Made by a program: the position numbers and the translations under genes
Notes under the pieces: generated by a model
Told to the model about the DNA's origin: nothing
Database searches by the model: none
Seen by the model: the letters and a program-made list of their open reading frames with translations, nothing else
NCBI GenBank assembly: GCA_964416385.1
Contig: CAYQDW010000006.1
Span: 1-64,000, forward strand
DNA length: 64,000 nucleotides
Direction: 5' to 3'
From: JAUHWL01 sp964416385
Lineage (GTDB): Bacteria > Bacteroidota > Bacteroidia > Flavobacteriales > Schleiferiaceae
In this document: positions 43,699-52,158 of the stretch, piece by piece
Numbering within the stretch: position 1 is the first letter of the stretch
Layout of the letters: every line of letters starts with the position of its first letter

Positions 43699-44220
43699 TT
43701 AATCTTGATGCGATGTATGCACATGCTCGCCTTCGTGCGCTTGTCTTTGCAGATTACTTTTAGCGTACCTCTTCGCTACGCGATCTAAATCAAGGGCTAG
43801 CATTTCACGCTGTTGCGCTGTTAGTTTTGCGCTTTTATGCAATGCAACATATCCTTTAAGAGGCATCCAACCTTCACGTAATGCTTCGCTACACTCTTCT
43901 AGCTTGTGTGCTTTTTTGGGAGCAGAATAACTGGCCCATGCACTAAAGTTGAGCTCTTCTTTGCCCTCTTCTATATGATCATTAACTATAAAGCTTATGG
44001 GTGCGATATAGCTATACCAGGGATAATCCGTGGTGTTACTGTGACAGTCATAGCAGGCGGCTTTGAGTAATTTTAAGGCCTCTGGATTTAGATTTTCTTG
44101 AGCTGCAAAATCATTTTCTGCAAGTTGTACCAATGGTTGGCGGTTAACAGGAATAAACTGCATGCCCACAAAAACTAATGCTAAAAGCATAAAAACGATA
44201 CGGAGGGTTTTTCTTTTCAT
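43699..44220 (-). CDS. Haem-binding domain protein with CxxCH motif
   Basis: A 173-aa protein with an N-terminal hydrophobic anchor or signal (MKRKTLRIVFMLLALVFVGMQFIPV). It then has a haem-binding motif CYDCH (C56, C59, H60) in LLKAACYDCHSNTTDYPWYS, matching the Haem_bd (PF14376-type) family. Residues further on (SAPKKAHKLEECSEALREGWMPL) are family-conserved. It ends in a His-rich tail. Function is unknown; it is probably a periplasmic c-type haem carrier or redox protein. It stands alone with its own terminator. Confidence 0.82.
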   Translation of the reverse strand: MKRKTLRIVFMLLALVFVGMQFIPVNRQPLVQLAENDFAAQENLNPEALKLLKAACYDCHSNTTDYPWYSYIAPISFIVNDHIEEGKEELNFSAWASYSAPKKAHKLEECSEALREGWMPLKGYVALHKSAKLTAQQREMLALDLDRVAKRYAKSNLQRQAHEGEHVHTSHQD

Positions 44221-44423
44221 AGACTAAAGGTAATTTGAATTGCATTGATCAGTTGCAAAAAAATGTTAATGCTATGACCACTTAATTAGCGTGTTAAAAC
44301 CAAAAAGATTGAATTACAACTTGATAAATTCTAATTTAGAAAGGATTTTCACTCTATCTATTATAATTTTATTCACCTTTGTATTCTACCTAACAGGTAG
44401 CTTAGGTTTTTTGGTTTGGTGTG

Positions 44424-44455
44424 AGGCCCCGGATTTTTCGGGGCTTTCTCTTTTT
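44424..44455 (+). terminator. Plus-strand terminator without a visible gene upstream
   Basis: Stem GCCCCG (44426-44431) with CGGGGC (44439-44444), extended by a few weaker pairs, followed by TTTCTCTTTTT on the plus strand. The minus-strand side has no T-run, so it points to a plus-strand transcript, yet no plausible gene precedes it between 44221 and 44424. Confidence 0.6.
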
Positions 44456-45233
44456 AAATACGCTGACGAACAGCTTCACCAACCATGATTGCAACTGCCA
44501 CAGAAACATTAAAAGAATCAACAATGCCCTGCATGGGTACACGGCAATTAATATTGGCATGCGCTACCCATTCATCTGATAGTCCTTTGTCCTCTGCGCC
44601 AAAAACTAAGGCACTTGGCCCTTTAAAATTCACGCTAGTATATGGCTGAGATGCCGGCAAATATGCCGCAGCAATCTGTATATGATGTTTTTCTAAAAAG
44701 TCAATGGCTTCTATTGTGGAGGTAATAAAGATTGGTGTATCAAAAAATCCGCCTAAACTATTGCGAATAACATTGGGGTTATATAGATCTACTTTTGGGT
44801 CGCAAATAAAAATGGCAGAGACCCCCAAGCCATTACATGTGCGTAAAATTGCGCCAAGGTTACCCGGTTTTTCTACGTGCTCAATAACTACAAAAAGTGG
44901 ATTATTTGGCACATCGTAATTTTTTAGCAGATGCTGTTTGGTTTTACAAACGGCCAAAACACCCGCATGACCTTCACGATAGGCTATTTTATTAAACACG
45001 GAAGCGCTACATGATATGCGCTGTGCGGGTGATGCAAGCATTTTTTGTGGTAGGCCATCCCAAGAAACTGCCCAAATTTCATCAGCTTGATAGCCGCATG
45101 CCAAGGCACGTTCTACCTCGCGAACACCTTCTACAACAAATAACGCATGGTCTTTACGCATTTTACTTTTTTGCTGCAAGGCAAGCAAACGCTTAACACG
45201 CGGATTTTGCACACTTGTAATTTCTAGCATCAT
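44454..45233 (-). CDS. SpoU/TrmH-family RNA ribose methyltransferase
   Basis: A 259-aa SPOUT enzyme that 2'-O-methylates a ribose in rRNA or tRNA. An N-terminal substrate-binding part (SVQNPRVKRLLALQQKSKMR, ALFVVEGVREVERAL) precedes the knot domain with motif 1 EKPGNLGAILRTCNGLGV, motif 2 ALVFGAEDKGLSDEW and motif 3 VPMQGIVDSFNVSVAVAIM. The exact target cannot be read. The start at 45233 overlaps the trmD stop by 4 nt (MMLEITS; the second Met at 45230 is an alternative). Confidence 0.9.
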   Translation of the reverse strand: MMLEITSVQNPRVKRLLALQQKSKMRKDHALFVVEGVREVERALACGYQADEIWAVSWDGLPQKMLASPAQRISCSASVFNKIAYREGHAGVLAVCKTKQHLLKNYDVPNNPLFVVIEHVEKPGNLGAILRTCNGLGVSAIFICDPKVDLYNPNVIRNSLGGFFDTPIFITSTIEAIDFLEKHHIQIAAAYLPASQPYTSVNFKGPSALVFGAEDKGLSDEWVAHANINCRVPMQGIVDSFNVSVAVAIMVGEAVRQRI

Positions 45234-45904
45234 GCCAACAAATCGGGTCTGCGTTCTTGAGTTCTTGTAATAGATTGTTCATGACGCCAATCATCTATGG
45301 CGGGTGTATTGCCACTTGTGAGAATCTCAGGCACTTTCCATCCCCGATAATCGGCTGGCCGTGTATATACAGGCGGTGCAAGTAAGTTATCTTGAAAACT
45401 ATCTGTAAGCGCAGAGGTCTCATCATTAAGAACACCTGGTAATAGCCTAATCACAGCGTCACTAATCACAGCTGCAGCCAATTCGCCACCACTCAAAACA
45501 TAATCGCCAATAGAATATTCCGCAGTTATAAAATGATCGCGCACGCGCTGGTCAACACCTTTGTAATGCCCACAGAGCATAATCAGATTCTTTTTTAGCG
45601 AAAGTTTATTGGCATCTCCTTGTGCAAAGCGCTTGCCGTCTGGGGTGGTATAAATAACCTCGTCATAATTTCTTTGTGCCTGTAAATCTTCTATACAATT
45701 GGCTATGGGCTCAACCATTAATACCATACCGGCACCGCCACCATATTGATAATCATCTACCTGCTTTTGTTTGTTTATGCCATAATCGCGTAGGTTATGC
45801 AAATGCACTTCTACCAAATTTTTATCAATAGCACGTTTTAAAATTGACGCATTAAAAGGGCTTTCCAGTAACTCTGGTAGTACGGTGATGATATCTATGC
45901 GCAT
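45230..45904 (-). CDS. trmD: tRNA (guanine-N1)-methyltransferase
   Basis: TrmD methylates G37 next to the anticodon, preventing frameshifting. The 224-aa protein has RIDIITVLPELLESPFN at the N-terminus, DYQYGGGAGMVLMVEPI, the knot with MLCGHYKGVDQRVRDH and the SAM loop SIGDYVLSGGELAA, and the C-terminal helical tail ending in RRPDLL. The ordering 2OG oxygenase, trmD, SpoU methyltransferase is a tight operon with 4-nt gaps or overlaps. Confidence 0.96.
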   Translation of the reverse strand: MRIDIITVLPELLESPFNASILKRAIDKNLVEVHLHNLRDYGINKQKQVDDYQYGGGAGMVLMVEPIANCIEDLQAQRNYDEVIYTTPDGKRFAQGDANKLSLKKNLIMLCGHYKGVDQRVRDHFITAEYSIGDYVLSGGELAAAVISDAVIRLLPGVLNDETSALTDSFQDNLLAPPVYTRPADYRGWKVPEILTSGNTPAIDDWRHEQSITRTQERRPDLLA

Positions 45905-45908
45905 AAAA

Positions 45909-46862
45909 TTACTTCTTCAAGCCAATTTCTGCGAGGCGCTCATCCAAATAAACACCTGCCGTAATATCATTGTATTTTTTGGGCTGATCTGCCGTTATAC
46001 AGCTATCTAAACAAGACAAATCCATATCGCTTACAGGGTGTAAGAAAAACGGAATAGAAAAACGCGGCTCATGCCACTTTTCTTTTGGCGGATTTACCAC
46101 GCGATGTGTTGTACTGCGGAGTTTATTATTGGTTAATCGCTGAAGCATATCACCTACATTAACCACAATATGTTCTTTTAACGCGGTTACAGAAACCCAC
46201 TCATTGGCCCGGTTAAGCACCTGTAGGCCATCTGCCGAAGCACCCATCAAGAGCGTTATTAAGTTAATATCCTCGTGGGCAGCACTGCGCACGGCATCAC
46301 CAGGATCATGTGTTAGTGGTGGATAATGAATGGCTCTTAAAATTGAATTACCCTGACTCACCTTGTCATCAAAATAATGCTCATCCAAGTTTAAAAATAG
46401 CGCAATGGCTTGTAAGATCTGTTTACCAGTTTCTTCCAATTGTTTAAAAACGCTCATGGCAATTGGGTTAAACATAGGTAACTCTGCTACCGAAACATTT
46501 TTTGGGTAATCTTCTGTTGGTGTTGCTATGCCCTTATTACTTTGACCGAATTGCCAAAATTCTTTTAAATCTCCTGCATTATGATCTTTAGCATGCTCTC
46601 TACCAAAGCTTGTATAACCCCGTTGACCGGCCAAACCCTGAATTTCATATTTCATTTTTACGGCATCTGGTAGCGCAAAAAATTGCTGTACCTGCTGGTA
46701 GAGTTCTCCTTGTAAATCATCACTTAAACCGTGATTTTTTATGGCCACAAAACCTATTTCTTCATAAGCTTTGCCCAGTGCGCGCACAAAATTGCCTTTG
46801 CGAACAGAATCTCCAGAAACAAAATCTGAGAGATCTAATTGAGGAATTGAAAGTTGTGACAT
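45909..46862 (-). CDS. Isopenicillin N synthase-like 2OG-Fe(II) oxygenase
   Basis: A 317-aa dioxygenase of the isopenicillin N synthase superfamily. N-terminal DIOX_N-type region IPQLDLSDFVSGDSVRKG, then the double-stranded beta-helix with iron ligands H196 and D198 (AAHEDIN) and H253 (STTHRVVNP), and 2-oxoglutarate-binding R267-x-S269 (EPRFSIPFF). The full ligand set suggests an active enzyme. It does not mean beta-lactam production: no such genes are near. Substrate unknown. It leads the trmD operon. Confidence 0.85.
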   Translation of the reverse strand: MSQLSIPQLDLSDFVSGDSVRKGNFVRALGKAYEEIGFVAIKNHGLSDDLQGELYQQVQQFFALPDAVKMKYEIQGLAGQRGYTSFGREHAKDHNAGDLKEFWQFGQSNKGIATPTEDYPKNVSVAELPMFNPIAMSVFKQLEETGKQILQAIALFLNLDEHYFDDKVSQGNSILRAIHYPPLTHDPGDAVRSAAHEDINLITLLMGASADGLQVLNRANEWVSVTALKEHIVVNVGDMLQRLTNNKLRSTTHRVVNPPKEKWHEPRFSIPFFLHPVSDMDLSCLDSCITADQPKKYNDITAGVYLDERLAEIGLKK

Positions 46863-46893
46863 GCCGTATTTTATTTATCGTATTAGCATCGAC

Positions 46894-46923
46894 CAAAGTT
46901 AAGCGAATATGCCATGTAACAAA
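46894..46923 (-). promoter_or_regulatory. Promoter of the oxygenase-trmD operon
   Basis: Minus-strand -7 box TAACTTTG (46894-46901) with -33 TTTG (46920-46923), spacing 18 nt, near the Bacteroidota consensus. The ATG at 46862 would have a leader of about 25 nt. Confidence 0.6.
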
Positions 46924-46987
46924 GGTTTAAATCGCTTTTACAGGTGGCGTAGTTGGTTACCTTTACGCGCTATTTACCGTAAATGCC

Positions 46988-48979
46988 ATGAACACTTCTG
47001 CATTAGATTTTTCGCCCCAAAGCACCTCTAAAGAACAACTGGTTGCGCTTTATCTGAATATCTTAAAACCACGCCTCATTGAAGATAAGATGCTTATTCT
47101 ACTCAGGCAGGGTAAAATTTCAAAATGGTTTTCTGGATATGGCCAAGAAGCTACCAGTGTTGGAACTGCGCTAGCCATGCAGCCAGAAGAATATATCCTA
47201 ACCATGCATCGCAATTTGGGTGTATTCACCTCAAGAAATGTTCCTCTAGACAGGCTTTTTAGCCAATTTCAAGGCAAGATGGCTGGCTTTACCAAAGGTA
47301 GAGACAGGAGCTTTCACTTTGGGAGCCCAGAGCATAAAATTGTGGGTATGATAAGCCACCTCGGGCAACAATTAGGCGTGGCAGATGGTATTGCGCTGGC
47401 TAACAAATTAATGCAAAATAAAAAGGCAACGCTGGTTTACAGTGGTGATGGTGGCGCTAGCGAAGGTGATTTTCATGAAGCATTGAATGTGGCAGCAGTT
47501 TGGCAATTGCCTGTTTTATTTGTGATTGAAAACAATTATTGGGGACTATCTACACCGCGAGAGGAGCAGTTCATATTTGAAAGCTTTACGCAAAAAGGAC
47601 CCGCCTACGGCATAGAAGCACATAGTGTTGACGGCAATAATATTATTGAAGTTTTTGAAAAGGCATCTGCACTGGCACAGAGCATCAGAGAAAATCCACG
47701 GCCAATCTTGTTAGAATGTATGACGTTTCGCATTCGCGGACATGAAGAAGCTTCTGGAACTAAGTATTACCCTGATGGGCTTATTGAAAAGTGGACTGAA
47801 AAAGACCCTGTTCAGAATTTTGAAAATTGGATGCTCGCCAATAATTTAATTACCGTAGATGAGATTGAAACTCATAAATCGGCCATTAAAAAAGAGATCA
47901 ATGCAGCAATTGCATTTGCTGATGAACAGCCCGTTATACAATCTGATACATCAACAGAAATAGCGGATCTTTATAAACCTCACACTTTTGTTGCACAGCA
48001 ACCTAGTGCCAAATCCACCAAAAAACGTCTATTAGACGCTGTGAGCGATGCTATGCGACAAAGCATGGAGCGGTTTCCTAATTTGGTAATTATGGGGCAA
48101 GACATTGCAGATTACGGTGGTGTTTTTAAAGCTACCGAAGGTTTTGTTGCGCAATTTGGAAAAGAAAGGGTACGCAATACTCCGTTGTGCGAGTCTGCAA
48201 TTCTCGGTGCCGGTTTAGGACTAAGCATAAATGGTTACAAGGCCATAGTAGAAATGCAATTCGCTGATTTTGTAACTGAAGGCTTTACACAAATCGTAAA
48301 TAATCTTGCAAAAATTCACTATCGCTGGGGCCAAAATGCTGATGTAGTGGTAAGGATGCCCACAGGTGCAGGCGTAAATGCAGGTCCGTTTCACAGCCAA
48401 AGTAATGAGGCGTGGTTTACCCATACACCTGGCCTAAAAGTTGTTTATCCTGCCTTTCCGTATGACGCAAAAGGTTTGTTAAACACAGCTATTGAAGATC
48501 CAAACCCGGTTATATTTTTTGAACATAAAGCACTCTACAGAAGTGTTAGTGAAGATGTTCCTGATGATTATTACACGCTGCCTTTAGGACAAGCAAAAGT
48601 GCTACGACAAGGAAATAATCTCACCGTTATTACTTACGGCCAAGGCGTGCACTGGGCGATGCAATACCTGGATGAAAATCCAAATATTTCTGCAGATTTG
48701 GTGGATTTACGCACGTTACAACCACTAGATAAAGACACCATTTTCGCCTCAGTTAAAAAGACAGGCCGGGCATTGGTGCTCACCGAAGATTGTTTATTTG
48801 GTAGCATTGCCAGTGATTTATCAGCCTTAATCACAGAAAATTGTTTTTCAGATTTAGATGCGCCAGTAATTCGGGTTGGCAGTCTTGATACACCTGTGCC
48901 TTTTGCAGCTACTCTAGAAGAAAGTTTTTTGCCCGTACAACGGTTTTCAGAAGCGGTGAAGAAAATAATGGAATACTAA
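46988..48979 (+). CDS. 2-oxoacid dehydrogenase E1, alpha and beta subunits fused
   Basis: A 663-aa thiamine-pyrophosphate enzyme. Residues about 1-320 are an E1-alpha (TPP motif GDGGASEGDFHEALNVA to VIENN, near 155-183; HRNLGVF), and residues about 340-663 an E1-beta (GQDIADYGGVFKATEGF, NTPLCESAILGAGLGLS, FRIRGHEEASGTKYYP at the alpha end). Other bacteria often split these as two genes. The sequence fits branched-chain 2-oxoacid dehydrogenase-like or a related decarboxylating complex better than pyruvate dehydrogenase, but the substrate is not certain. E2 and E3 are not adjacent. Confidence 0.85.
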   Translation: MNTSALDFSPQSTSKEQLVALYLNILKPRLIEDKMLILLRQGKISKWFSGYGQEATSVGTALAMQPEEYILTMHRNLGVFTSRNVPLDRLFSQFQGKMAGFTKGRDRSFHFGSPEHKIVGMISHLGQQLGVADGIALANKLMQNKKATLVYSGDGGASEGDFHEALNVAAVWQLPVLFVIENNYWGLSTPREEQFIFESFTQKGPAYGIEAHSVDGNNIIEVFEKASALAQSIRENPRPILLECMTFRIRGHEEASGTKYYPDGLIEKWTEKDPVQNFENWMLANNLITVDEIETHKSAIKKEINAAIAFADEQPVIQSDTSTEIADLYKPHTFVAQQPSAKSTKKRLLDAVSDAMRQSMERFPNLVIMGQDIADYGGVFKATEGFVAQFGKERVRNTPLCESAILGAGLGLSINGYKAIVEMQFADFVTEGFTQIVNNLAKIHYRWGQNADVVVRMPTGAGVNAGPFHSQSNEAWFTHTPGLKVVYPAFPYDAKGLLNTAIEDPNPVIFFEHKALYRSVSEDVPDDYYTLPLGQAKVLRQGNNLTVITYGQGVHWAMQYLDENPNISADLVDLRTLQPLDKDTIFASVKKTGRALVLTEDCLFGSIASDLSALITENCFSDLDAPVIRVGSLDTPVPFAATLEESFLPVQRFSEAVKKIMEY

Positions 48980-49084
48980 AATTGCCCCGCGATATTTTTA
49001 GGTAATTCGGTAATCACAGAGCTGTATATTTTTTTGGGTGATTTTGGTTTGCTAGATAGCAACAATCAACCCAAGGCAGCATTG

Positions 49085-50236
49085 TTATCTTGGTTTCTTT
49101 GCAGCTTTAAGCGCTTCTTCTTTCAGAACTTCGTTATAAACGTTATGCAATTGCAAACCCACCTGTTCTGGGGTGCAGCGTTTATGTTTAGTAAACGTAT
49201 ATTCTTGATTTTTCCTGCTAAACATTTCCAGCATTGCCTGCTGTAATGCCATTTTATCATCTACAGAAATAGCGATATCGGCCTCCTCAAGCCATTCTTC
49301 TGGACCACCACAACGCGTAGATATTACAGGCAAGCCTGCTGCATGGGCTTCTAAAACCACCACGCCAAAAGTTTCTACGCGGCTATTTAAAACCAGACAA
49401 TGAAACGAGGGCAGCAGCTCATTCACAGCTTTATTCGCCAATCGGCCATACATTTTTATTTGCGCTGCAGCCGCACTTTGATTAACCCTCTTTATGATAT
49501 CCTCCTCATCTGGTCCTCCGCCAATAATATGAAGAGATGCTTGGGGATGAATTGCCGCAACTTCTTCAAATGCGGCTATAATTCCCGAAATATTTTTGAT
49601 TTCATCCACAAGATCGGCCACCACTACAAAACCAAATACACAAGATTTTCCCACGCTGTAACCACGTGTTTCTACAATGTTCGGCACTACGGTATAGCTA
49701 CCCTTAATGCCACTTTGTAGCATAGAATCGCGTAAAAATGCAGATACAGGTAAAATTCTGTTGGCCTTAGCCAATCGTCTAAATGACCATTTTCGCCACT
49801 TAGGTAGTTGGCTAAACAGGCCACGGGCATACCCACTCCAATGTTCACTAACAACTACGGGGATATTTTTTCGCTTTGCCCAATACAAGGCGATTAACAG
49901 ATCTGGCGAAAAAACGTGCAGATGCAGTAAATCTGGGAGATTTTTATTGTTGTAATGGCTATGAATGTATGATACAAAAGCATGTCTTTTTTCAGCAACT
50001 GACGTTTTTGGTTTAAACCAAGTACGCGTTATAGCCATGTTATCTTCATGACTCTCGCGGGTGATGGTATTTTGATCTGATGCCGGTAGCCAAGCCAATA
50101 TTTTAACATTACAATAGGGCTGAACAGCGGCAATATGCTTTTGGATGAATACACCATTTTGTACATCATCTTGATTTGGATACCACTTTGTGATATGCAG
50201 AACCTTAATTTTTTTAGCCGAAGAATCTTTGACCAT
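49085..50236 (-). CDS. GT4-family glycosyltransferase
   Basis: A 383-aa GT-B enzyme: KVLHITKWYPNQDDVQNGVFIQKHI at the start, HLHVFSPDLLIALYWAK, VVVSEHWSGYARG, and the nucleotide-sugar domain with FGFVVVADLVDEIKNISGII, SLHIIGGGPDEEDI, and EAHAAGLPVISTRCGGPEEW (the E-x7-E region). No transmembrane segment is seen. Acceptor and sugar are unknown. It overlaps the end of the YeiH-like transporter gene by 23 nt on the same strand, an unusual pairing of unrelated products. Confidence 0.85.
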   Translation of the reverse strand: MVKDSSAKKIKVLHITKWYPNQDDVQNGVFIQKHIAAVQPYCNVKILAWLPASDQNTITRESHEDNMAITRTWFKPKTSVAEKRHAFVSYIHSHYNNKNLPDLLHLHVFSPDLLIALYWAKRKNIPVVVSEHWSGYARGLFSQLPKWRKWSFRRLAKANRILPVSAFLRDSMLQSGIKGSYTVVPNIVETRGYSVGKSCVFGFVVVADLVDEIKNISGIIAAFEEVAAIHPQASLHIIGGGPDEEDIIKRVNQSAAAAQIKMYGRLANKAVNELLPSFHCLVLNSRVETFGVVVLEAHAAGLPVISTRCGGPEEWLEEADIAISVDDKMALQQAMLEMFSRKNQEYTFTKHKRCTPEQVGLQLHNVYNEVLKEEALKAAKKPR

Positions 50237-51191
50237 AGATAAAAGCGAACATCAAGCCCAGTTGAATCGCAAATATAAGTGCACCGAGTAGTAAGGCCTT
50301 GGGTCCTTGCTTAAGTAAATCACGAAGACGGATTTGCATGCCTATGGCGGCCATTGCAATGGTAAGAAGTGCTTTGTCTAGGTTATGTGTATATACCAAC
50401 CAATGCTGTGGTACAGGTGCGATGTTGGTAATCAACAGTAGAATGATAAATGCAATGATAAAACCTGGTAACACCTTTTTACGGTCTACCTGCGCAGAGC
50501 GTTTACGCATTGCAAAAGCTGTGAATAAGACCACAGGGCCTAATAAAAGTACGCGCCCAAGCTTTACCAAAGTGGCAATTTCACCTGTTGCATCGCCAAC
50601 TGCATAACCGGCGCCTACAACCTGACCAACAGCTTGTAAAGAGCCACCAATGAGAACGCCAGCCTCACTAGGGCTAAGGCCTAGAGCAAGAACCAGCATT
50701 GGTAATAATACCATACCCGCGGTACCGAGCAAATTAACCACACCAATAGATACACCTGTTTCATGGGGGCGTGTGTCTAACAATGGCGATACGGCTGCAA
50801 TGGCTGAAGCACCACAAATGGCCGTGCCAACGCCAATCATATACCCGCAAGAATTCATCACACCAAAAAATCGAGCTATACGGCTACCGAGCGCAAGAGC
50901 AAAAAAAATGGCGATTAACAATAGTGGAATTAGCCAAAGCGATAAATCAAACTTATTGAAGTTTAATTGCAGCGCCATAAGTGCAATGGCCCAACCAAGG
51001 ACCTTCTTTTCACTAAACTGTATGCCCGGATTAACCTTTTGCGGCAAGGTTATCACATTGGCTATGATGAAACCCAGTAACAAAGCAAAAACTTCTACAC
51101 TGCCAATAGAAAGCAGTTTAGTCGCAGTAAATGCGATTAATGCTATGGCTACTGAAAGGCCAATACCGGGTATTTGAGCACGCGTTAACAC
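50214..51191 (-). CDS. YeiH-family (UPF0324) putative anion exporter
   Basis: A 325-aa membrane protein with about ten hydrophobic segments. Family features include GIGLSVAIALIAFTATKLL, LLGFIIANVITLP, GVGTAICGASAIAAVSPLLDT and GGSLQAVGQVVGAGYAVGD. The family (YeiH/UPF0324) is often annotated as a sulfate exporter, but activity is poorly established. The next gene on the strand (GT4) starts inside its last 23 nt. No clear promoter box is seen upstream. Confidence 0.85.
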   Translation of the reverse strand: MLTRAQIPGIGLSVAIALIAFTATKLLSIGSVEVFALLLGFIIANVITLPQKVNPGIQFSEKKVLGWAIALMALQLNFNKFDLSLWLIPLLLIAIFFALALGSRIARFFGVMNSCGYMIGVGTAICGASAIAAVSPLLDTRPHETGVSIGVVNLLGTAGMVLLPMLVLALGLSPSEAGVLIGGSLQAVGQVVGAGYAVGDATGEIATLVKLGRVLLLGPVVLFTAFAMRKRSAQVDRKKVLPGFIIAFIILLLITNIAPVPQHWLVYTHNLDKALLTIAMAAIGMQIRLRDLLKQGPKALLLGALIFAIQLGLMFAFIYGQRFFG

Positions 51192-51239
51192 GGCCGCGAA
51201 AGTACATAAGCAAATTACAAGATTTGTGACTCAATAAGA

Positions 51240-51269
51240 TTGCTAGAATATGAAAAGAAATTATATTTG
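51240..51269 (+). promoter_or_regulatory. Promoter of tRNA-His
   Basis: TTG (51240-51242), 19-nt spacer, then TATATTTG (51262-51269): one of the best matches here to the Bacteroidota TTG/TAnnTTTG promoter. The tRNA begins 14 nt after the box, so the box probably directs its transcription. Confidence 0.65.
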
Positions 51270-51282
51270 CCGCCCTTAATAC

Positions 51283-51357
51283 GGTGGTTGTAGCTCAGTC
51301 GGTTAGAGCGCTGGATTGTGGTTCCAGAGGTCGTGGGTTCGAACCCCATCATCCACC
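51283..51357 (+). tRNA. tRNA-His (anticodon GTG)
   Basis: A 75-nt cloverleaf. The anticodon GTG is at 51318-51320 in a loop TTGTGGT flanked by stem CTGGA/TCCAG. The D arm has GCTCAGTCGGTTAGAGC and the T arm GTGGG-TTCGAAC-CCCAT. The extra 5' G (position -1, 51283) pairs with C73, the identity feature of tRNA-His. CCA is not encoded. Odd: position 5 and 68 in the acceptor stem are both T, an apparent U-U mismatch. Confidence 0.95.
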
Positions 51358-51362
51358 CAAGT

Positions 51363-51390
51363 AAAAAGGCCGCACGCGCGGCCTTTTTTT
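51363..51390 (+). terminator. Terminator of tRNA-His
   Basis: Stem GGCCGC (51368-51373) with GCGGCC (51378-51383), ACGC loop, followed by seven T's. Begins 5 nt after the tRNA. Confidence 0.92.
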
Positions 51391-51456
51391 ATGCAATGCC
51401 GTGCTACAAAGCATATTGACTTTTTTAATTAATCTTGCGCCGCTTAATATTTGGGT

Positions 51457-52077
51457 ATGACATTAATAGACTCCGCTCGACTAACACATTCGCGGATTGA
51501 CCAAAGTTTTAAGGCACGTTCCATTACGCGTGTTGCTGACATAAACATGCTAACGAGCACCTCAGTAGGTGAAAAACAAAGTGGATTTTACGAACATATT
51601 GGTGAATTCAGTGTGCCTGCACCTGTAGAGCGAATCTGGAATCATTACCTCACGTCTAGCCCTTTAGAAATGTGGAATAACAAATTCATGAAGTTTGTTA
51701 TGCTATTTAATCGGAGCTCAGAAAAAGTCTATTACACAGACGACCAATCGTTTCCACAACTAGAAAAAGGTATTTTGATATTTATAAATGTTCTCTTCTT
51801 ATATGGAAAAGTGAACATAGCTGTTGGTCACGAAATTGAAATTATAGACCCGGAAGAGCGGCTCATCAAGACAAATTATCTAGAAAACTCTAAGAGTACC
51901 GGTTCTCAATACATCCGTTTTGTTGCCGATGGTAAAAACCAATCGCGTATCATACATACCAGTTATTATTCTAGCGGTTCACCTTTTAGAGATAAAGTCC
52001 TCTACCCCAAGTTGCATACCCTTACTATTTCAGCTTTTCACAAGAATATGATTCGCGACTTTCTAAAGCAGAAATAA
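51457..52077 (+). CDS. SRPBCC-like protein, function unknown
   Basis: A 206-aa soluble protein. The segment GEFSVPAPVERIWNHYLTSSPLEMW is the start of a START/SRPBCC-type lipid-pocket fold (first strand and helix); later strands include VNIAVGHEIEIIDPEERLIKTNYL and QYIRFVADG. The C-terminal helix is LHTLTISAFHKNMIRDFLKQK. No catalytic site is recognised. The ATG at 51457 is chosen; a TTG at 51451 would add two residues. It is separated from tRNA-His by a terminator and forms its own unit. Confidence 0.6.
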   Translation: MTLIDSARLTHSRIDQSFKARSITRVADINMLTSTSVGEKQSGFYEHIGEFSVPAPVERIWNHYLTSSPLEMWNNKFMKFVMLFNRSSEKVYYTDDQSFPQLEKGILIFINVLFLYGKVNIAVGHEIEIIDPEERLIKTNYLENSKSTGSQYIRFVADGKNQSRIIHTSYYSSGSPFRDKVLYPKLHTLTISAFHKNMIRDFLKQK

Positions 52078-52141
52078 CGAACGCTTTATCATTTTTTAAC
52101 ACATTGTTAAAGCGAAAACAGAGCGGTATAAAAACTTAGTG

Positions 52142-52149
52142 TACTTTTG
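52142..52149 (+). promoter_or_regulatory. -7 promoter box for the NrtR-like gene
   Basis: TACTTTTG matches TAnnTTTG and ends 9 nt before the ATG at 52159. No good -33 element. A TTG in this box is in frame but is unlikely to be the start. Confidence 0.4.
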
Positions 52150-52158
52150 ACACTAACT

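Noticed and set aside
44291..44488. A 65-aa plus-strand frame
   Set aside because: It runs through the terminator hairpin and into the 3' end of the SpoU methyltransferase gene on the other strand, with no family match. It is not a credible gene, although the region may still be transcribed.
45909..46862. Beta-lactam biosynthesis from the isopenicillin N synthase-like gene
   Set aside because: The gene is a general 2OG oxygenase in a trmD operon, and no peptide synthetase or other antibiotic gene is nearby.
50650..51177. A 175-aa plus-strand frame opposite the YeiH-like gene
   Set aside because: Shadow of the real minus-strand membrane protein; low-complexity antisense composition with no domain.
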